From: Burkholderiaceae bacterium
GTDB taxonomy: Bacteria > Pseudomonadota > Gammaproteobacteria > Burkholderiales > Burkholderiaceae_C
Assembly: GCA_023954035.1 (NCBI GenBank)
Contig: JAMLIT010000002.1
Coordinates: forward strand, 62,001 to 126,000
Length of the DNA stretch: 64,000 nucleotides
Reading direction: 5' to 3'
Shown: in pieces, positions 53,539 through 62,213 of the stretch
Position numbering within the stretch: position 1 is the first letter of the stretch
Layout: each line of letters starts with the position of its first letter
Notes under the pieces: generated by a model
What the model saw: only the letters and a program-made list of their open reading frames with translations
What the model was told of the DNA's origin: nothing
Databases searched by the model: none
Position numbers and translations under genes: made by a program

Positions 53539-54617
53539 CAGTCGGCCTTCCTCAAACCCTGGCCCAGCTCGCGCTTGACGACGTAGATAGGGCGTCCCTT
53601 GACTTCTTCGAAAATGCGCCCGACATACTCGCCCACCACCCCGAGCGAGAGGAGCTGGATGCCGGAAAACCCCATCAGCCCCACCGCAATGGTGGTCCAG
53701 CCGCTGATCGCATGGCCATACAGCAGATAGACAGCGGTGAGGTAAGCGCCATAGAGCAGTGCGAAGCATGCCAGCACGAAGCCCATGACACTGACGGCGC
53801 GCAGCGGCCAGGTGGTAAAGCCTGTCAGGCCGTCCACCGAGAGCCGAATCAAGCTCCAGGGGTTGAATGCGGTCTTGCCATGCAGCCGCCCCTCAGGCAT
53901 GTAGGGAACCGCAAGGGCATCGAAGCCTACCCAGGCGTACAGCCCCTTCATGAACCGATTGCGTTCTGGCAGCGAAAGCAGGGCGGTCACCACGGCGCGA
54001 TCCATGAGCCGGAAATCCCCAGCGCCGGCAGGAACCTCGAATCGTCCTGCCATATTGACCAGCTTGTAGAACAGGCGCGTCCCCAGGCGCTTGAAAGGGC
54101 TTTCGTCTTGCCTATCCTCGCGCAGCGCATAGATCACATCGCGGCCCTGGCGCCAATGCTGCAGGAAGATGGGAAGAAGTGAGGGGGAATGCTGCAGGTC
54201 GGCATCCATCATCACGATGGCATCGCCCCGTGCTGCCTCCAGCCCAGCTGTGAGCGCCGCTTCCTTGCCAAAGTTGCGTGACAACAGCAGTGCGCGAAAG
54301 CCCGGCGTCTGTGCCCATTTGGCAAGCACCAGGCTGGTGGCGTCCGAGCTGCCATCGTCCACCAAAATCACTTCCCACGCTTGTGCGCAAGCCGCAAGGG
54401 TATCGCGCAGCCGGGGCAGCAGCTGCTCCAGATTCCTCGCTTCGTTGTGGGACGGAACAATGCAAGAGACAGAGCCGGATTCGCGGGATCGAGGCTGGCC
54501 AAGAGCGCGCGTGCCTGTCTGCGTGGTATTCGCCGCGTGGAAGCGTCTTTCGCAGGGTGGCGAAACGTCGGCCGCTGGATGCGGTGGCGTGGTGGCAGCT
54601 ACCAGCGTGGTAATCAT
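53538..54617 (-). CDS. ArnC/DPM1-like glycosyltransferase family 2
   Basis: A 359-residue membrane-bound enzyme that loads a sugar onto undecaprenyl phosphate. The GT-A domain has SCIVPSHNEARNLEQLLPRL, ILVDDGSSDAT and the metal motif MMDADLQHSPSLLP. Two C-terminal helices (MGFVLACFALLYGAYL and IAVGLMGFSGIQLLSLGVVG) and the tail VGRIFEEVKGRPIYVV are typical of ArnC/FlmF. The first 50 residues are low-complexity and Pro/Thr-rich, so the true start may be later than ATG 54617, which overlaps the PAP2 stop (ATGA). Confidence 0.92.
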   Translation of the reverse strand: MITTLVAATTPPHPAADVSPPCERRFHAANTTQTGTRALGQPRSRESGSVSCIVPSHNEARNLEQLLPRLRDTLAACAQAWEVILVDDGSSDATSLVLAKWAQTPGFRALLLSRNFGKEAALTAGLEAARGDAIVMMDADLQHSPSLLPIFLQHWRQGRDVIYALREDRQDESPFKRLGTRLFYKLVNMAGRFEVPAGAGDFRLMDRAVVTALLSLPERNRFMKGLYAWVGFDALAVPYMPEGRLHGKTAFNPWSLIRLSVDGLTGFTTWPLRAVSVMGFVLACFALLYGAYLTAVYLLYGHAISGWTTIAVGLMGFSGIQLLSLGVVGEYVGRIFEEVKGRPIYVVKRELGQGLRKAD

Positions 54618-55159
54618 GTGAGCCTCGTGGCGACGGTGTGCCATATTGAATGTCGGAAAACGAGGCGACAGGCCAGCCAGGCGCTGGTGGCGCCCACCAG
54701 GGCGCCGGCCAGAACGTCCGACGGGAAGTGCAGCCCAAGATAGACACGGCTCCAGGCGACGAGGACGGCAGCGACCAGGGCGAGCAATCCCCAATACCAG
54801 CGCCCCGCTGTCAGCGCAATGGCCGTCGCAAACCCGAAGACCACGCTCGCATGGTTGCTGGGAAAACCGTGGGACGCTGCGTGCGGCAGCCACTGCGTGC
54901 CAAGCCCCAAGACAAAGGGCCGATCGGCAGGGATGAAATGCTGGCCAAGCCGTGCCAGTAGCCACGCCATGGCCATGGCGGCAAGTACCTGCAGCACGCG
55001 CAACCGCACCCGGCGATCACCCGCCAGAAAAATGCCGACAGCGCCGCCGGCCATCAGTTGCGGCAATCGGTCGGTGACGAACAGGGCCAGGGCCGTCAAC
55101 CAATGCGGCGAAGCAGCCGAGCCGTTGATCGCCAAGAAGAGCGCAGCGTCGAGAGACAT
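54614..55159 (-). CDS. PAP2-superfamily membrane phosphatase
   Basis: A 181-residue membrane phosphatase. The three PAP2 motifs are present: ADRPFVLG (short form of KxxxxxxRP), FPSNHAS (PSxH), and SRVYLGLHFPSD (SRxxxxxHxxxD). Relatives either recycle undecaprenyl pyrophosphate (BcrC) or dephosphorylate lipid A (LpxE, LpxF). It is the first gene of the leftward PAP2-GT2-GT39 operon, which favours a lipid A or carrier-lipid role. Confidence 0.9.
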   Translation of the reverse strand: MSLDAALFLAINGSAASPHWLTALALFVTDRLPQLMAGGAVGIFLAGDRRVRLRVLQVLAAMAMAWLLARLGQHFIPADRPFVLGLGTQWLPHAASHGFPSNHASVVFGFATAIALTAGRWYWGLLALVAAVLVAWSRVYLGLHFPSDVLAGALVGATSAWLACRLVFRHSIWHTVATRLT

Positions 55160-55275
55160 AGTTCCAGCCTTTGATCAGGTGGTGAACGACGGCGCGATTG
55201 TCAAAGTCAAGTCTTAGGCCAGCATTAGGGACCCGCTACCCTTGGCAGTCCCCTTCGTCAGGCACCATTGCGTCT

Positions 55276-56082
55276 ATGCCATCGCCCCTTGCCCTGCCCG
55301 CTGCTCTTGGCCACGAGCCCACCGACAAACGCATCGCCATCCTGCGTGAGGTCGGCAGCTGCGGCTCCATTTCCCAGGCGGCACGCACCGTAGGTGTGAG
55401 CTACAAGGCAGCCTGGCAGGCCATCGACACGCTGACCAATCTCGCCGGCACGGCCCTGGTGGCGCGTGCCGTGGGCGGCGCGGGCGGGGGCGGCGCGGCG
55501 TTGACCGCTGCAGGTCACGAACTGCTGGCCGCCGCCGACGCCATGGCGCGGGCGCGCGGGGAGGTGTTGTCGCGCTGGCAAGCTGCGCCGCACGCAGGGC
55601 CGGCGCTGGCGCGGTTGGCGGTACGCACCAGCATGCGCAACCAATTGCCCTGCGTGGTCCAGCGGCTTGAGCGCCTGGGGCAGATCGTGCGTGTGCATCT
55701 GGCGCTGAGCGAGCGGGCGGCGTCTGCACCAGCCGATCTGGTATCGCGCATCACACGTGAGAGCGCCGAGCTGCTCGGCTTGCGCATTGGCTTGCCGGTG
55801 CAAGCGCTGTGCAAGGCCACGGCCGTGCGCGTGGAGCGTGCGCGAGCGAAGGAGCCCGCCGGCGAGTCGGCAGACGAGCCAAGGCAAGCAGGGGGCTTCT
55901 CGCTCGAGGCCAAGGCGGTGCGGGTGCGGCGCGGCGCATCGGGCGACGAAGTGTCTGCCGAACTGGAGGCGGGTTTGCAGATGGTGGGGTTTGCCCCCCC
56001 AGCCAGCGGTTTGCGTTCGGGCAACCGGATTGCGCTGATACTGGAAGAAAATGCGGTGGTACTGGCATTGGCAGAGCCCTGA
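55276..56082 (+). CDS. modE: ModE-family molybdenum-dependent transcriptional regulator
   Basis: A 268-residue regulator. The N-terminal winged helix has RIAILREVGSCGSISQAART then GVSYKAAWQAIDTLTNLAG, the ModE pattern. The molybdate-binding part has a Mop-type block, ARLAVRTSMRNQLPCVVQRL, and SRITRESAELLGLRIGLPVQ, followed by a second Mop-like half that is interrupted by a Glu/Ala-rich insert (about residues 195-215). E. coli ModE with molybdate represses modABC and activates Mo-enzyme genes. It lies upstream of coxG and the cox operon. It is separate from the HTH-PBP regulator at 39-40 kb. Confidence 0.88.
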   Translation: MPSPLALPAALGHEPTDKRIAILREVGSCGSISQAARTVGVSYKAAWQAIDTLTNLAGTALVARAVGGAGGGGAALTAAGHELLAAADAMARARGEVLSRWQAAPHAGPALARLAVRTSMRNQLPCVVQRLERLGQIVRVHLALSERAASAPADLVSRITRESAELLGLRIGLPVQALCKATAVRVERARAKEPAGESADEPRQAGGFSLEAKAVRVRRGASGDEVSAELEAGLQMVGFAPPASGLRSGNRIALILEENAVVLALAEP

Positions 56083-56130
56083 TGCTCTGACTGTTCGCCA
56101 ACGAAGAAAGAAATCTAGGAGACACCCGCC

Positions 56131-56814
56131 ATGGAGATGGAAGCCCGCCGGGCCTTTGCTGCCAGCCCACAAGAGCTCTGGGACGCACTCAACGATCCCG
56201 GCGTGCTTCAGGCCTGCATTCCTGGCTGCGACCGATTCGAAGCCGTGGATGCCGACCGCTACGCCTTGAATCTGGCCCTCAAGATCGGCGCCGGCTCGCC
56301 GCGTTTCCAGGCGCATGTGGAGTTGGCCGATCGCTTTCCGCCCGATCGCTACCAGGTCCGTTTCAGGGGCGACGGCGGCGTGGCGGGCTTGGGCCAGGGC
56401 TTGGGCCGGGCGCGCTTGATTCCGCTGGCCGATTACGCACCGGGGCACCCGCGTTGCCAACTGCATTACAGGGTGCAACTCGACCTGGAAGGCAACATTG
56501 CCAAGCTCGACCCGCGGCTCGTCGATGGTGCGGCGCAGGGGTTGGCCGAACATTTTTTTCGCCGACTCGATGAGCAACTGCGGCGGCGCTGTCCGCGCGC
56601 AGCGCCGACCGAACTGCGCGCCGCGCCGCAGGACATGGACGCCGACGAGCGCGCTGGAGCACCCACCATGCTGTTGGACCGCGCCGCGCGCGCACCCGCA
56701 TCTGTGCCCAAGAAAGACAGCGTCAGCGCGCGTTCCTTCCCCAAGCTGGGCTGGCTGGCGCTCGCTGCCGCGGCGGTGCTCCTCGTGGCCTACTTGTTGT
56801 TTCTATCCAGGTGA
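56131..56814 (+). CDS. coxG: CoxG family membrane-anchored protein (SRPBCC fold)
   Basis: A 227-residue protein. Residues 1-145 form a CoxG/SRPBCC lipid-binding fold (FAASPQELWDALNDPGVLQA, then CIPGCDRFEAVDADRY), a disordered linker follows, and a C-terminal helix (LGWLALAAAAVLLVAYLLFL) anchors it to the membrane. CoxG proteins recruit CO dehydrogenase to the membrane, and in mycobacteria CoxG carries quinone to the enzyme. AGGAGA precedes ATG 56131. It is cotranscribed with modE (48-base gap) and convergent with the GAF-Fis regulator gene. Confidence 0.88.
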   Translation: MEMEARRAFAASPQELWDALNDPGVLQACIPGCDRFEAVDADRYALNLALKIGAGSPRFQAHVELADRFPPDRYQVRFRGDGGVAGLGQGLGRARLIPLADYAPGHPRCQLHYRVQLDLEGNIAKLDPRLVDGAAQGLAEHFFRRLDEQLRRRCPRAAPTELRAAPQDMDADERAGAPTMLLDRAARAPASVPKKDSVSARSFPKLGWLALAAAAVLLVAYLLFLSR

Positions 56815-56844
56815 TTCTCGGCGCCTGCCGCAGCGCGTCGCGCG

Positions 56845-57972
56845 CTACCGGTCCGGATCGCGGGAGGCGGCTGGCACTTTCGTCGGATGGCCCAGCTTGC
56901 GATAGACCGTCGCGCGGCTGATCCCCAGCGTTCGCGCAGCCTGCGCGACATTGCCGCGAGCAGCGCGCACGGCGTTGCGGATCCACTCGACCTCGGTCTC
57001 CCGCAGCGGCCTGTTGCGCGGCGGTGTCGCGTGCGATGGGGCCGTTGCGCGGCTGGTGGCCATGGCCTGCAGGCGAAGGCCGGACCACAAGGGCAGCTCG
57101 ATGCAGAGGCCGTGCGAGGCGGCATCAAACAGCCGCGGCCAGTCCAGCGCCAGCAAGTCGCCGCAGTGCAGGCGTTCGCCCGCAGGCCTGGACGGCATGG
57201 CAACGAGCTGGCGCGCAGCGCTGTTGCAGCCCCTGACATACCCCTCGCCATCGATCAGCATCAAGCCGTCGGCCTCACTGCCCAGCCGGGCACCGGGCCA
57301 GTTCAGGCGCAGCAACAGCGCGTGTGGCTGCTGCTGCAGCAAGGCGTCTTCTAGCGCGCGTGCGCAGCGCGCCACCACGTGGCGCAGCTCGGGCCGCTCG
57401 GGCACGTCGACGCCGGTGAGATCCAGCATGCCCACGCACTGGCCCTGGGGATCGAACAGCGGCGCGCCGGCGCAGCTGTAGCTGCCGTTGGCGTCGAAGA
57501 AATGCTCGCCGCGGTGCAGCCAGACCGGACGCAGTTCCGCAAGTGCAGCGCCAATCGCCGTGGTGCCGACGCTCGCTTCCGACAGGTCCACGCCCGCGCG
57601 TCCGATGGCATGGGCGCGCGGGTCTCGGTGGTTGACCGGTCCTTGCACGTCCAGCACGACGCCACGCCTGTCGGTCACCAGCGCAAAGTAGCCCATGCCA
57701 CCGATGGCATGCGCCAACTGATCAAGCACAGGCCGCGCAGCGCGCAGGAGCGCGGCATGCTCTTCTCGGCTGCGGCGCAGCGCCACGGCGCTGACCGGGT
57801 CGAATGCCAGCGGCTGGTACGGCGAGCGGCCTGCCTGGAGGCACCGGCGCCAGGAACGGGAAATCCAGCTTTCCACGCCCGATGGCTCGCGGCCCTCGCC
57901 GCCCAGCACGGCCTGACGCGCCTGCGCGATCAGCACGCTGCGATCCGGGGCAAGTTGGGATGCGGGGAGCAC
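56845..57972 (-). CDS. GAF-domain regulator with Fis-type HTH, lacking the AAA+ sigma54 domain
   Basis: About 375 residues in an AcoR-like layout without its middle. The N-terminal block has GVESWISRSWRRCLQAGRSP, a GAF sensor follows (DRRGVVLDVQGPVNHRDPRA, SVGTTAIGAALAELRPVWLH), then a PAS-like part, and the C-terminus is a Fis helix-turn-helix (EVEWIRNAVRAARGNVAQAA, RTLGISRATVYRKLG). No Walker A or GAFTGA loop exists, so it cannot activate sigma54 promoters as AcoR does. I chose GTG 57972 because GAGGA lies six bases upstream; ATG 58113 is the alternative. Divergent from coxS, it probably controls the operon. Confidence 0.8.
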   Translation of the reverse strand: MLPASQLAPDRSVLIAQARQAVLGGEGREPSGVESWISRSWRRCLQAGRSPYQPLAFDPVSAVALRRSREEHAALLRAARPVLDQLAHAIGGMGYFALVTDRRGVVLDVQGPVNHRDPRAHAIGRAGVDLSEASVGTTAIGAALAELRPVWLHRGEHFFDANGSYSCAGAPLFDPQGQCVGMLDLTGVDVPERPELRHVVARCARALEDALLQQQPHALLLRLNWPGARLGSEADGLMLIDGEGYVRGCNSAARQLVAMPSRPAGERLHCGDLLALDWPRLFDAASHGLCIELPLWSGLRLQAMATSRATAPSHATPPRNRPLRETEVEWIRNAVRAARGNVAQAARTLGISRATVYRKLGHPTKVPAASRDPDR

Positions 57973-58048
57973 GTCGATCCTCGAGATGGAAAAAGCGCGG
58001 CCCGGTGGTTTCGAGACCGTCGGCGGCGCTCGCTGCGGCGCAGCATGT

Positions 58049-58066
58049 TTCAAATTGAGAATATCG
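58049..58066. promoter_or_regulatory. Candidate Mo-box upstream of coxS, matching the modA operator
   Basis: The 18 bases TTCAAATTGAGAATATCG match the right part of the modA palindrome (45278-45295) at 16 of 18 positions. The left arm is weak. It lies between the divergent regulator gene (77 bases away) and coxS (107 bases). Confidence 0.45.
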
Positions 58067-58172
58067 CCAAGCAGCGCGGTCACGCTCAGGGTTGTCCCTA
58101 GCCACTTCTGCAAGCAGCCTGTCCAAGATGGGGTTTGTCATTTTTCCGCCATCCCCACCAGGAGACAGCCCG

Positions 58173-58649
<477 letters not shown>

Positions 58650-58672
58650 GACCAACGAAGGAGACACAAGCC

Positions 58673-61060
58673 ATGGGTGCATCCGACTTTTCCAAGCTGC
58701 CGCACATAGGCGAATCGGTCCGCCGCAAGGAGGACTACCGCTTTCTGACCGGCGCCGGCCAGTACACCGACGACGTGGTCCTGCCAGCGCAAAGCTTCGC
58801 TGTTTTCGTTCGCTCGCCGCATGCGCACGCCAAGGTGGGCAGCATCGACGCCAGCGCTGCCAAGGCCGCGCCGGGTGTGATTGGCGTCTTCACTGGCGCG
58901 GACGTCGCGGCCGACAACATCAACGGCCTGCCCTGCGGCTGGCTCATCACCAGCACCAATGGCGAACCCATGAAGGAGCCACCGCATCCGATTCTGGCCC
59001 AGGGCAAGGTGCGCTACGTGGGCGACGCGGTCGCCATGGTGGTTGCCGAGACACTCCAGCAGGCGCGCGACGCTGCCGAGCGCGTCGCGGTCGATTACGA
59101 GGTACTGCCCGCCGTGGTGAGCGTGCAGGACGCGGCCGCCGGCAGGATCGCAGGCGCAGGCCTGCACGACATCGCAGAGGACAACCACTGCTTCAAATGG
59201 GCGATTGGCGACAAGGGTGCGGTCGATGCAGTCTTCGAAGGCGCGGCGCACGTCAGCAAGATCGATTTGCTGAACAACCGCCTGATTCCCAATGCCATGG
59301 AGCCGCGCGCGGCCATTGGCTCCTACCACCGCGGCAGCGACGAGTACACGCTGTACGTCAGCAACCAGAACCCGCACGTCGAGCGCCTGTTGATGACGGC
59401 CTTTGTCATGGGTCTGCCCGAACACAAGGTGCGCGTCATCGCGCCCGACGTCGGCGGAGGTTTCGGCTCCAAGATCTTCCTGTACGCCGAGGATGTGTGC
59501 CTGACCTGGGCTGCCAAGAAACTGGGCCGCAATATCAAATGGGTGGCCGATCGCAGCGAATCCTTCCTCACCGACGCGCACGGGCGTGACCATGCCAGCC
59601 ACGCCGAGATGGCGATGGACGCCCACGGCAAGTTCCTGGCCTTGCGTGTGCACACCGACGCCAATGTCGGCGCTTACCTGAGCACCTTTGCCAGCGCGGT
59701 GCCAACCATTCTTTACGCCACCTTGCTTGCCGGCCAGTACGCCACGCCGCAGGTGTATGTGGAAGTGGACACCTGGTTCACCAACACCTCACCGGTGGAC
59801 GCCTACCGCGGCGCCGGCCGGCCGGAGGCCACCTACCTGCTCGAACGCCTGGTCAGCCGATGCGCCTGGGACATGGGCCTCTCGCAGGACGAGATCCGCA
59901 AGCGCAACTTCATCACCGACTTCCCCTACCAGACGCCGGTGGCACTGCAGTACGACGTGGGCGACTACCACGCCTGCATGACAAAAGCCCAGGAACTGGC
60001 GGATGTGGCGGGTTTTGCGTCTCGCCGCGCGGCCAGCGAGGCCAAGGGTTTGAAGCGCGGCATCGGTTACTCGTCGTATATCGAGGCCTGCGGCATCGCA
60101 CCATCAAACATCGCCGGGGCGCTGGGCGCGCGCGCTGGCCTGTTCGAATGCGGAGAGGTGCGGGTGCACCCCACCGGCAGCGTCACCGTGTTCACCGGCT
60201 CGCACAGCCATGGTCAGGGGCACGAAACAACGTTTGCGCAGGTGGTGGCCGCGCGCTTGGGCATTCCGGTGGAAAACGTCGATATCGTGCACGGCGACAC
60301 CGGCCGCGTGCCCTTTGGCATGGGCACCTACGGTTCGCGCTCGATCAGTGTGGGCGGCGCCGCCATCATGAAGGCGCTGGACAAGATCGAGGCCAAGGCG
60401 AAGAAAATCGCCGCGCATTTGATGGAAGCGAGCGCTGACGACATCGACTTTGCGGGCGGCGAGTTCACCGTCAAAGGCACCGACAAGAAAATTCCTTTTG
60501 CCCAGGTGTCGCTTGCCGCCTACGTGCCGCACAACTACCCACTGACGGAGCTGGAACCCGGCTTGAACGAAACCGCGTTCTACGACCCGACCAACTTCAC
60601 CTTCCCGGCCGGCACCTACATCTGCGAGGTCGAGGTGGACCCGCAGACCGGCGTGGTGCGCGTGGACCGCTTCACCGCAGTGGACGATTTCGGCACCATC
60701 ATCAACCCCATGATCGTCGAGGGGCAGGTGCATGGCGGACTGGTCCAAGGCATCGGCCAGGCGCTGATGGAAAACTGCGTCTACGACCGCGAAACGGGGC
60801 AGTTGCTCACCGGCAGCTACATGGACTACGCCATGCCGCGCGCGGACGACTTTCCTTCGTTCAAGCTCGGCCATGTCTGCACCCCCTGCACGCACAACCC
60901 GCTGGGCACCAAGGGCTGTGGCGAGGCCGGCGCCATCGGTTCGCCACCGGCGGTCATCAACGCGGTGCTCGATGCCCTTGCGCCCTTGGGCGTGAAGGAC
61001 TTCGACATGCCGGCCACGCCGCACCGCGTGTGGCAGGCCATCCAGAACGCCAAAACATGA
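58673..61060 (+). CDS. coxL: CO-dehydrogenase-like large subunit, form II (molybdenum cofactor subunit)
   Basis: A 795-residue molybdopterin-binding catalytic subunit of the xanthine dehydrogenase superfamily. The active-site loop is AYRGAGR at residues 377-383, the form II signature. True form I CO dehydrogenases have AYxCSFR with the Cys that holds copper, and no Cys is here. The catalytic base is E751 in KGCGEAGAIGSPP; GGGFGSKIF near 265 and GQGHETTFAQV near 515 bind the cofactor. The natural substrate of form II enzymes is unproven in most cases and may be an aldehyde, heterocycle or purine. AAGGAGAC precedes ATG 58673. Confidence 0.94.
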   Translation: MGASDFSKLPHIGESVRRKEDYRFLTGAGQYTDDVVLPAQSFAVFVRSPHAHAKVGSIDASAAKAAPGVIGVFTGADVAADNINGLPCGWLITSTNGEPMKEPPHPILAQGKVRYVGDAVAMVVAETLQQARDAAERVAVDYEVLPAVVSVQDAAAGRIAGAGLHDIAEDNHCFKWAIGDKGAVDAVFEGAAHVSKIDLLNNRLIPNAMEPRAAIGSYHRGSDEYTLYVSNQNPHVERLLMTAFVMGLPEHKVRVIAPDVGGGFGSKIFLYAEDVCLTWAAKKLGRNIKWVADRSESFLTDAHGRDHASHAEMAMDAHGKFLALRVHTDANVGAYLSTFASAVPTILYATLLAGQYATPQVYVEVDTWFTNTSPVDAYRGAGRPEATYLLERLVSRCAWDMGLSQDEIRKRNFITDFPYQTPVALQYDVGDYHACMTKAQELADVAGFASRRAASEAKGLKRGIGYSSYIEACGIAPSNIAGALGARAGLFECGEVRVHPTGSVTVFTGSHSHGQGHETTFAQVVAARLGIPVENVDIVHGDTGRVPFGMGTYGSRSISVGGAAIMKALDKIEAKAKKIAAHLMEASADDIDFAGGEFTVKGTDKKIPFAQVSLAAYVPHNYPLTELEPGLNETAFYDPTNFTFPAGTYICEVEVDPQTGVVRVDRFTAVDDFGTIINPMIVEGQVHGGLVQGIGQALMENCVYDRETGQLLTGSYMDYAMPRADDFPSFKLGHVCTPCTHNPLGTKGCGEAGAIGSPPAVINAVLDALAPLGVKDFDMPATPHRVWQAIQNAKT

Positions 61061-61063
61061 AAT

Positions 61064-61160
61064 ACCCCCTGAGTCGCTTCGCGCCTTCCCCCTCTAGGGG
61101 GACGCCGCCAGCGCGGCGGGGCGGCCCTTGCGCGGCGGCCGCTGGCGCGCCCCGCGCGTG
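61064..61160. repeat. GC-rich dispersed palindromic repeat between coxL and coxM
   Basis: It contains TTCCCCCTCTAGGGGGACGC, then GCCAGCGCGGCGGGGCGGCC and GCGGCGGCCGCTGGCGCG, with nested inverted repeats. It fits a second repeat class that I recall from Comamonadaceae intergenic regions, distinct from the TAGCGCTTA family. Confidence 0.65.
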
Positions 61161-61215
61161 TTCCACGACTTGCGAGCTTCTACAGCCGCAACAGGAAAAC
61201 TAACAGGAGACCGAT

Positions 61216-62013
61216 ATGTACGCATTCACTTACGAAGCGCCCACTTCCACTGCCGCCGCGGCGGCGCAGGCCGCCGCGGGCGCGCGGCCCATCGCCGGTG
61301 GACAAAGCCTCCTGCCCGCACTGCGCCTGCGCCTGGCCGACCCCGGCCAACTGGTGGATCTGGGCCGCATCCCCGACCTGGCCGGCATCCGCAAGGAAAG
61401 CGACCACATCGTCATCGGTGCCATGGCGCGCCACCAGCACGTGGCCGACAGCGCCGAGGTGCGCGCAGCCATCCCGGCACTGGCCGATCTGGCGAACCAC
61501 ATTGGCGACCGCCAGGTGCGCGCACGCGGCACGCTGGGCGGCTCGCTGGCCAACAACGACCCCGCCGCCTGCTATCCCAGCGCCGTGCTGGCCCTGGGCG
61601 CCACCGTGGTCACGAACCGGCGCGAAATCGCTGCCGACGACTTCTTTGTCGGCATGTACACCACGGCCCTGGACGAGGGCGAGCTGATCACCGCGGTGCG
61701 CTTTCCCATTGCGCGCAAGGCGTCGTACCAGAAGTTTCGCCAGGGCGCGTCGCGCTTTGCGCTGGTGGGCGTTTTCGTCGCCCAGACGGCCGGCGGTGTG
61801 CGTGTGGCTGTCACGGGCGCGGCCAGCAGCGTCTTTCGCCAGAGCGCGCTGGAAGCCGCGCTGAACAAGAGCTTCACCGTCGCTTCGGTTCAGGGCGTGA
61901 AGGTGGACGATGCCGACCTGGGCAGCGACATCCACGCCAGCCCGGCGTACCGGGCGCAGCTCATCCGTGTGCTGACGCAGCGCGCGGTGGAAAAAATTGC
62001 GGCATCCACCTGA
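61216..62013 (+). CDS. coxM: CO-dehydrogenase-like medium subunit (FAD protein)
   Basis: A 265-residue FAD-binding subunit. The FAD loops are PIAGGQSLLPALRLRLADPG near residue 30 and RGTLGGSLANNDPAACYP near residue 105, both diagnostic for CoxM/XdhB. The final third carries the CO-dehydrogenase flavoprotein C-terminal domain. It passes electrons from the small subunit to the acceptor, probably quinone via CoxG. AACAGGAGACC precedes ATG 61216. A GC-rich repeat of about 100 bases separates it from coxL. Confidence 0.93.
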   Translation: MYAFTYEAPTSTAAAAAQAAAGARPIAGGQSLLPALRLRLADPGQLVDLGRIPDLAGIRKESDHIVIGAMARHQHVADSAEVRAAIPALADLANHIGDRQVRARGTLGGSLANNDPAACYPSAVLALGATVVTNRREIAADDFFVGMYTTALDEGELITAVRFPIARKASYQKFRQGASRFALVGVFVAQTAGGVRVAVTGAASSVFRQSALEAALNKSFTVASVQGVKVDDADLGSDIHASPAYRAQLIRVLTQRAVEKIAAST

Positions 62014-62017
62014 GCCG

Positions 62018-62120
62018 CTTACGCCGCTCCCCCCTTTGCGCATCGCAGCGCGATGGGCAAGGGGGACACCGGCCGCGCCGCGGGGCGGGGCGGTGGGCTT
62101 GGTCCCTTGCGCGGCAGTTG
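62018..62120. repeat. GC-rich dispersed palindromic repeat between coxM and coxD
   Basis: It contains CTCCCCCCTTTGCGCATCGC, then GCGATGGGCAAGGGGGACAC and a G/C tract; TTTGC/GCAAG and CCCCC/GGGGG arms can pair. It resembles the element between coxL and coxM. Confidence 0.6.
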
Positions 62121-62145
62121 CTGATGGACCAGTGGTAAGACAAGA

Positions 62146-62213
62146 GTTATCAAAGAAATGGGCTTCTAGCGCTTATGCAGTAAGCGCTAACAGCTATTAA
62201 AAAAGTAGCAAAT
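62146..62213 (+). repeat. Dispersed repeat, copy 12, directly before coxD
   Basis: Forward orientation with a perfect 8-base core palindrome: TCTAGCGCTTATGCAGTAAG, then GCTAACAGCTATTAAAAAAG. It ends at the coxD start codon, so it forms the coxD leader, and no ordinary ribosome site is visible. Confidence 0.9.

Noticed and set aside
53538..54965. N-terminally extended version of the GT2 gene
   Set aside because: The extra residues are antisense-like Arg/Ala-rich sequence over the PAP2 gene; ATG 54617 overlaps the PAP2 stop in a normal coupling.
58067..58172. Sigma54 promoter for the cox operon
   Set aside because: No TGGCAC-N5-TTGC pattern is found, and the neighbouring regulator lacks the AAA+ domain needed for sigma54.
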